From CAYQLK01 sp964426075 (lineage in GTDB: Bacteria; Patescibacteriota; Microgenomatia; CAYQLK01): a stretch of 6,685 bases of DNA. The notes under the pieces are model-generated. The model saw only the letters and a list, made by a program, of their open reading frames with translations. It was not told where the DNA came from and searched no databases. A program made the translations under genes and the position numbers. Where the stretch lies: assembly GCA_964426075.1 (NCBI GenBank), contig CAYROP010000033.1:1-6685 (forward strand), read 5' to 3'. This document shows, piece by piece, positions 4,097-6,685 of this stretch (its first letter is position 1; every line of letters starts with the position of its first letter).

Positions 4097-6685
4097 TTAG
4101 TCTAAAACAGAAACCGAATCAAAAATTGCGGTTGAGAGTTGAGAGCCATTATGGCTTGTTACAAACAACCCAATGTAAATATTTTCATCTAAATTAATTG
4201 TTTTTGATCCGTACAAAGTCCAATCAAGTCCATTTGTGGAAGTGTATGTTGAAATATTATTACCAACCCTTACTAACTTAAGATATGTGTTTGGGAAGGT
4301 ATATCCAAAGCCGTTTATGTTGTTATTAAAACTATTCTGAAAAGAAACACCATTATTCGGAGTTACAGAAAGAAGAGCATAATCAGATCCAAAAGTAAGA
4401 GAGTTTTTGATCATTACTCCAGCTTTGGCCCAATCGTTAGTATTAGTTTGACTGGTGATTCTAGCTGATATTTCACCGTCACCATTTAAAGGTTGATACA
4501 CAAAATGGAACTGGTCTGTCTCTGCCCAGATGTCGTGTCCGGCTCCATTAACTGTAAATACCGAACTATCGAAACTTGCACTACCACCAAGCGTTGGACT
4601 TCCAATATCGGTACTTAGCCACGGACTCGGCAGTACAGGTGCTAGAACGCTTGAAATCGATACATTGTCAAATGTAACCGTACTTATGTTTGAACCATTG
4701 TGAGAGGTTGCAAATAGTCCAATTTTGACATTCTGACCAAAAGTTATTGTTCTCGTGCCAATTAGTATCCAATTAACTCCGTCTAAAGAACTAAAGCTTG
4801 AAATATTATTACCTTCTTTTTTTAGTTTTAACCAGGTGTTCGGGAACAAATAATTAGGTCCTGCGACTTCACTATTAAATCCATACTGCATAGCAATGCC
4901 ATGAGCAGGAGTTACAGCTAGTAAGGCATAATTCGATAAACTCTGTGTTGAGTCTTTAATGATAATTCCAGCTTTGGCCCAGTCGTTAGTGTTGGTTTGC
5001 GATGTGATTCGGGCAACTATTTCGCCGTTACCAGACAAATCTTGATTAACAAAATACATTTGATCAGTTTGGCTCCAAATATCATCTCCGGCTGCTTTAA
5101 TGGTATAAACCCCGTCAGAATAAGTTGCTGATCCTAATAACTTTGGATTACCAATATCCGTACCAATAAATGGTGCAGGAACACCGTTTGGAGTACCGGT
5201 CGAGACCAAACTGACATTATCAAAGGTAGCGGTTGCGAGTTGAGACCCGTTGTGTGAGGTTACGAATAACCCAATGGTCACAGGTCCTGAAAAATTAATA
5301 GTTGTTGCTCCAGCTGTTGTCCAGTTTTGTCCATCAACTGACAAGTACGAAGTAATTAAATTTCCGTCCCTAACAAGTCGTACCCAGGCATTGGGGAAAC
5401 TAAAATTACCCCATTCTGATCCGGAATTAAAATTAGTCTGAAAGGTATATCCATGTTGCGGTGTAATAGCAAAAATTGCATATGGTGACAATGGCGTTGT
5501 GTTTTGCTTAATCATCACCCCAGCTTTTGCCCAACCATTTGTATTAGTTGTTTGTGAGGTTACACGGGCTGTTATTTGGCCGTTCCCATCAAGTGTTTGA
5601 TAAACATATTGAAATTGATCAGCATCTCCCCAAATATCATCTCCAGCGCCATTTACTGTAAATAATCCTTGGTTGTGTATTGTATTCCCAGTTATATTTG
5701 GATTACCAACATCGGTACTTTGCCAAAGACCGGTTAGCCCTTTTTTTACTGTAACATTATCAAAAACCGAAGTGTTTAACTCATTATATTTGTGAGAAGT
5801 AACAAACAAACCGATCGTTACATCCTCATTCATAACGATCTCTGTCATTCCAAGTAAGCTCCAGTTAATTCCCTCGGCTGAGGTGTAAGCAGTAAAAGTA
5901 TTATTAAACCTAACTAATTTAAGCCAAGCATTGGGGAAAGTATAATTGGTACTTCCGCCATCTCCATTAAAGTTGTATTGAAAAGTAACTCCGTTTGCTG
6001 GTGTGACTGCAAGGAGCGCATATTTTGAGCCTGCAACGGCTGATTCTTTTATCATGACTCCTGATTTGGCCCAATCATCAGTATTTTCTTGCGAAGTAAC
6101 GCGTGTAACTATTTCACCATTACCAGATAGTGACTGATAGACATATCTGAATTCGTCGGTTGGCCCCCAAATGTCCCCGCCTGCGCCGTTTATTGAAAAA
6201 GTCCCATTATCATAAGAAGCATTCCCAGATATTAATGGTGTTCCAACATCGGTACTAATCCAAGGTGAGGGCGGAATTTGAAATTCGCTAAAATTGGCTG
6301 TATATGAAGTATCAACTGGTGGGGTTGTAATAGTGTGTGATTGTGTTGATCCATCGGACCAACTAAGGAATTGATAGTAGTAATTTAAATAGTACTGAGG
6401 AGATGGAACGTTCAAAGCTCTTTCGACACCAACTACAGCCGACTCCGTGTGGACACCAAAGTAAGGAATGCCATCAATTGTGTAAGAAACATTTGCAAAA
6501 TTTGCGTTAAATGTTAGCGTTACTAAATTAGGATAAATATGTGTTGAGGTTCTGGTACTTAAACCTTGGGAATCTGTAGTTGTGAGTTGGATCTCATACC
6601 AAGTATTTGCTAAATTATCCGCCGACCTAGGAATCGTAAATTGTCCTGATCTTTGACCAAATACTGGGTGCCAAAATGGGTGAAT
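4097..6685 (-). CDS. Large secreted repeat protein with four concanavalin A-like (DUF1349-like) domains; N-terminus cut by window edge
   Basis: The frame is open to the right edge, giving 862 visible C-terminal residues. A TTG at 6415 could be read as a start, but coding sequence clearly continues upstream of it, so the gene is 5'-partial. The first about 137 residues (6685-6275) contain HPFWHPVFGQRSGQF, TWYEIQLTTTDSQG and FLSWSDGSTQSHTITTP, a beta-rich module I associate with the C-terminal region of secreted glucose/sorbosone (PQQ-type) dehydrogenase-like proteins. The enzymatic part would lie outside. Four tandem domains follow, each starting with a W/F-x-(S/G)TD(V/I)G strand and carrying DIW, WAKxG(V/I)(M/I)IK, VTPxxG, FPNxx(L/V)(K/R)L and IGLF(V/A)TSH. 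These resemble the DUF1349 / GH43 C2-like jelly-roll found in extracellular carbohydrate-active proteins. The protein ends right after the fourth domain (VSVLD) with no sorting signal or membrane helix. Composition is rich in Asn, Thr and Ser and lacks Cys, as expected for an exported protein. Polysaccharide binding or adhesion is inferred. Confidence 0.85.
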   Translation of the reverse strand: MHPFWHPVFGQRSGQFTIPRSADNLANTWYEIQLTTTDSQGLSTRTSTHIYPNLVTLTFNANFANVSYTIDGIPYFGVHTESAVVGVERALNVPSPQYYLNYYYQFLSWSDGSTQSHTITTPPVDTSYTANFSEFQIPPSPWISTDVGTPLISGNASYDNGTFSINGAGGDIWGPTDEFRYVYQSLSGNGEIVTRVTSQENTDDWAKSGVMIKESAVAGSKYALLAVTPANGVTFQYNFNGDGGSTNYTFPNAWLKLVRFNNTFTAYTSAEGINWSLLGMTEIVMNEDVTIGLFVTSHKYNELNTSVFDNVTVKKGLTGLWQSTDVGNPNITGNTIHNQGLFTVNGAGDDIWGDADQFQYVYQTLDGNGQITARVTSQTTNTNGWAKAGVMIKQNTTPLSPYAIFAITPQHGYTFQTNFNSGSEWGNFSFPNAWVRLVRDGNLITSYLSVDGQNWTTAGATTINFSGPVTIGLFVTSHNGSQLATATFDNVSLVSTGTPNGVPAPFIGTDIGNPKLLGSATYSDGVYTIKAAGDDIWSQTDQMYFVNQDLSGNGEIVARITSQTNTNDWAKAGIIIKDSTQSLSNYALLAVTPAHGIAMQYGFNSEVAGPNYLFPNTWLKLKKEGNNISSFSSLDGVNWILIGTRTITFGQNVKIGLFATSHNGSNISTVTFDNVSISSVLAPVLPSPWLSTDIGSPTLGGSASFDSSVFTVNGAGHDIWAETDQFHFVYQPLNGDGEISARITSQTNTNDWAKAGVMIKNSLTFGSDYALLSVTPNNGVSFQNSFNNNINGFGYTFPNTYLKLVRVGNNISTYTSTNGLDWTLYGSKTINLDENIYIGLFVTSHNGSQLSTAIFDSVSVLD
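4103..4624 (-). repeat. Concanavalin A-like domain repeat 4 of 4
   Basis: Fourth and last tandem unit. Landmarks are PWLSTDIG, GAGHDIW, NDWAKAGVMIK, LLSVTPNNGVSFQNSFN, FPNTYLKLVR and IGLFVTSHNGSQLSTAIF. Near WAKAG its DNA is close to that of repeat 3: the stretches around 4421 and 4969 share GCTTTGGCCCA and most of the following 20 bases. The protein stops two residues after this domain. Confidence 0.85.
4652..5173 (-). repeat. Concanavalin A-like domain repeat 3 of 4
   Basis: Third tandem unit and the most divergent at landmark positions. It opens with PFIGTDIG (Phe instead of Trp), has AAGDDIW instead of GAGxDIW, VNQDL instead of VYQxL, WAKAGIIIK, and LKKEG instead of LVRxG. It keeps VTPAHG, FPNTWLKL and IGLFATSHNGSN. 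A VLAPVLPS linker joins it to repeat 4. Confidence 0.85.
5207..5725 (-). repeat. Concanavalin A-like domain repeat 2 of 4
   Basis: Second tandem unit. Landmarks are LWQSTDVG, GAGDDIWG, NGWAKAGVMIK, IFAITPQHGYTFQTNFN, FPNAWVRLVR and IGLFVTSHNGSQLATATF. It carries one extra residue in the TSQTTNTN loop compared with repeats 3 and 4. A Thr/Gly/Pro-containing linker (STGTPNGVPA) joins it to repeat 3. Confidence 0.85.
5744..6265 (-). repeat. Concanavalin A-like domain repeat 1 of 4
   Basis: First of four tandem homologous units in the large secreted protein. Landmarks are PWISTDVG, GAGGDIWG, DDWAKSGVMIK, LLAVTPANGVTFQYNFN, FPNAWLKLVR and IGLFVTSHKYNEL. Only this copy has KYNEL instead of NGS(Q/N) after TSH. 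It is separated from repeat 2 by a very short linker (about six residues, KGLTGL). Confidence 0.85.
6275..6685 (-). other. Beta-rich module upstream of the lectin-like array (dehydrogenase-associated C-terminal type)
   Basis: Encodes about 137 residues at the visible N-terminal side of the large secreted protein. Two parts can be seen. The first (6685-6545) has HPFWHPVFGQRSGQFTIP, NTWYEIQLTTTDSQGLS and resembles an Ig/PKD-like sandwich. The second (about 6540-6285) has NLVTLTFNAN, YTIDGIPY, AVVGVERAL and FLSWSDGSTQSHTITTP, followed by YTANF, which is the usual shape of small bacterial repeat domains rich in 'F.sWSDG'. The combination is one I associate with secreted PQQ-type sugar dehydrogenase-like proteins; this is from memory of the family, without a search. 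Confidence 0.5.

Noticed and set aside
5250..5441. Plus-strand open frame opposite the repeat protein
   Set aside because: Lies opposite lectin-like repeat 2 and shows no independent signal.
4103..6265. Protein repeats considered as a mobile element or CRISPR-like array
   Set aside because: The periodicity is about 540-555 bp and in frame with diverged codons, so it reflects domain duplication within one gene.
6413..6415. TTG that could serve as a start for the large repeat protein at 6415
   Set aside because: The same frame stays open to 6685 and encodes a coherent beta-rich module continuous with what follows, so the gene is simply cut by the window edge.

Overview
The window is AT-rich bacterial DNA with five genes, all on the minus strand, so transcription runs from the right edge to the left edge. 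The gaps are 30, 25, -1 and 55 nt, and no non-coding stretch is longer than about 55 nt. No tRNA, rRNA, CRISPR array, insertion sequence or phage gene is visible. Stops are TAA and TAG, and no in-frame TGA occurs inside the genes. A very small DNA polymerase III delta-like protein, a short lipoprotein with a Thr/Pro linker, near-absent Shine-Dalgarno sequences and tight packing would fit a small-genome lineage such as Patescibacteria/CPR (for example Microgenomates). That placement is an inference from style, not a demonstrated assignment.

In transcription order: (1) 6685-4097, the C-terminal 862 residues of a large secreted protein whose N-terminus lies beyond the right edge. It starts with a beta-rich segment resembling the C-terminal part of some secreted PQQ-type glucose/sorbosone dehydrogenase-like proteins, followed by four tandem concanavalin A-like (DUF1349-like) domains of about 175 residues. 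(2) 4066-3398, a complete glyoxalase II-like metallo-beta-lactamase-fold hydrolase with the full metal-binding set. (3) 3372-2809, a lipoprotein of unknown function. (4) 2809-2138, a shortened HolA-like clamp-loader delta subunit whose start codon overlaps the lipoprotein stop (TAATG). (5) 2082-1, phosphoenolpyruvate synthase, missing only its C-terminal end beyond the left edge.

The genes do not form one recognisable pathway. One encodes a surface or extracellular carbohydrate-related protein, one a metallohydrolase, one a lipoprotein, one a replication factor and one a gluconeogenic enzyme. The tight same-strand spacing suggests co-transcription of at least genes 2-4. However, a weak hairpin with a T-run lies between genes 2 and 3, and identical TAGAATAG octamers with -10-like character sit just before genes 2 and 3. 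Local internal starts are therefore possible. I do not see a convincing new defence or mobile system here. The points most worth a second look are the four-fold lectin-like array, the reduced delta subunit, and the repeated octamer/hairpin arrangement.
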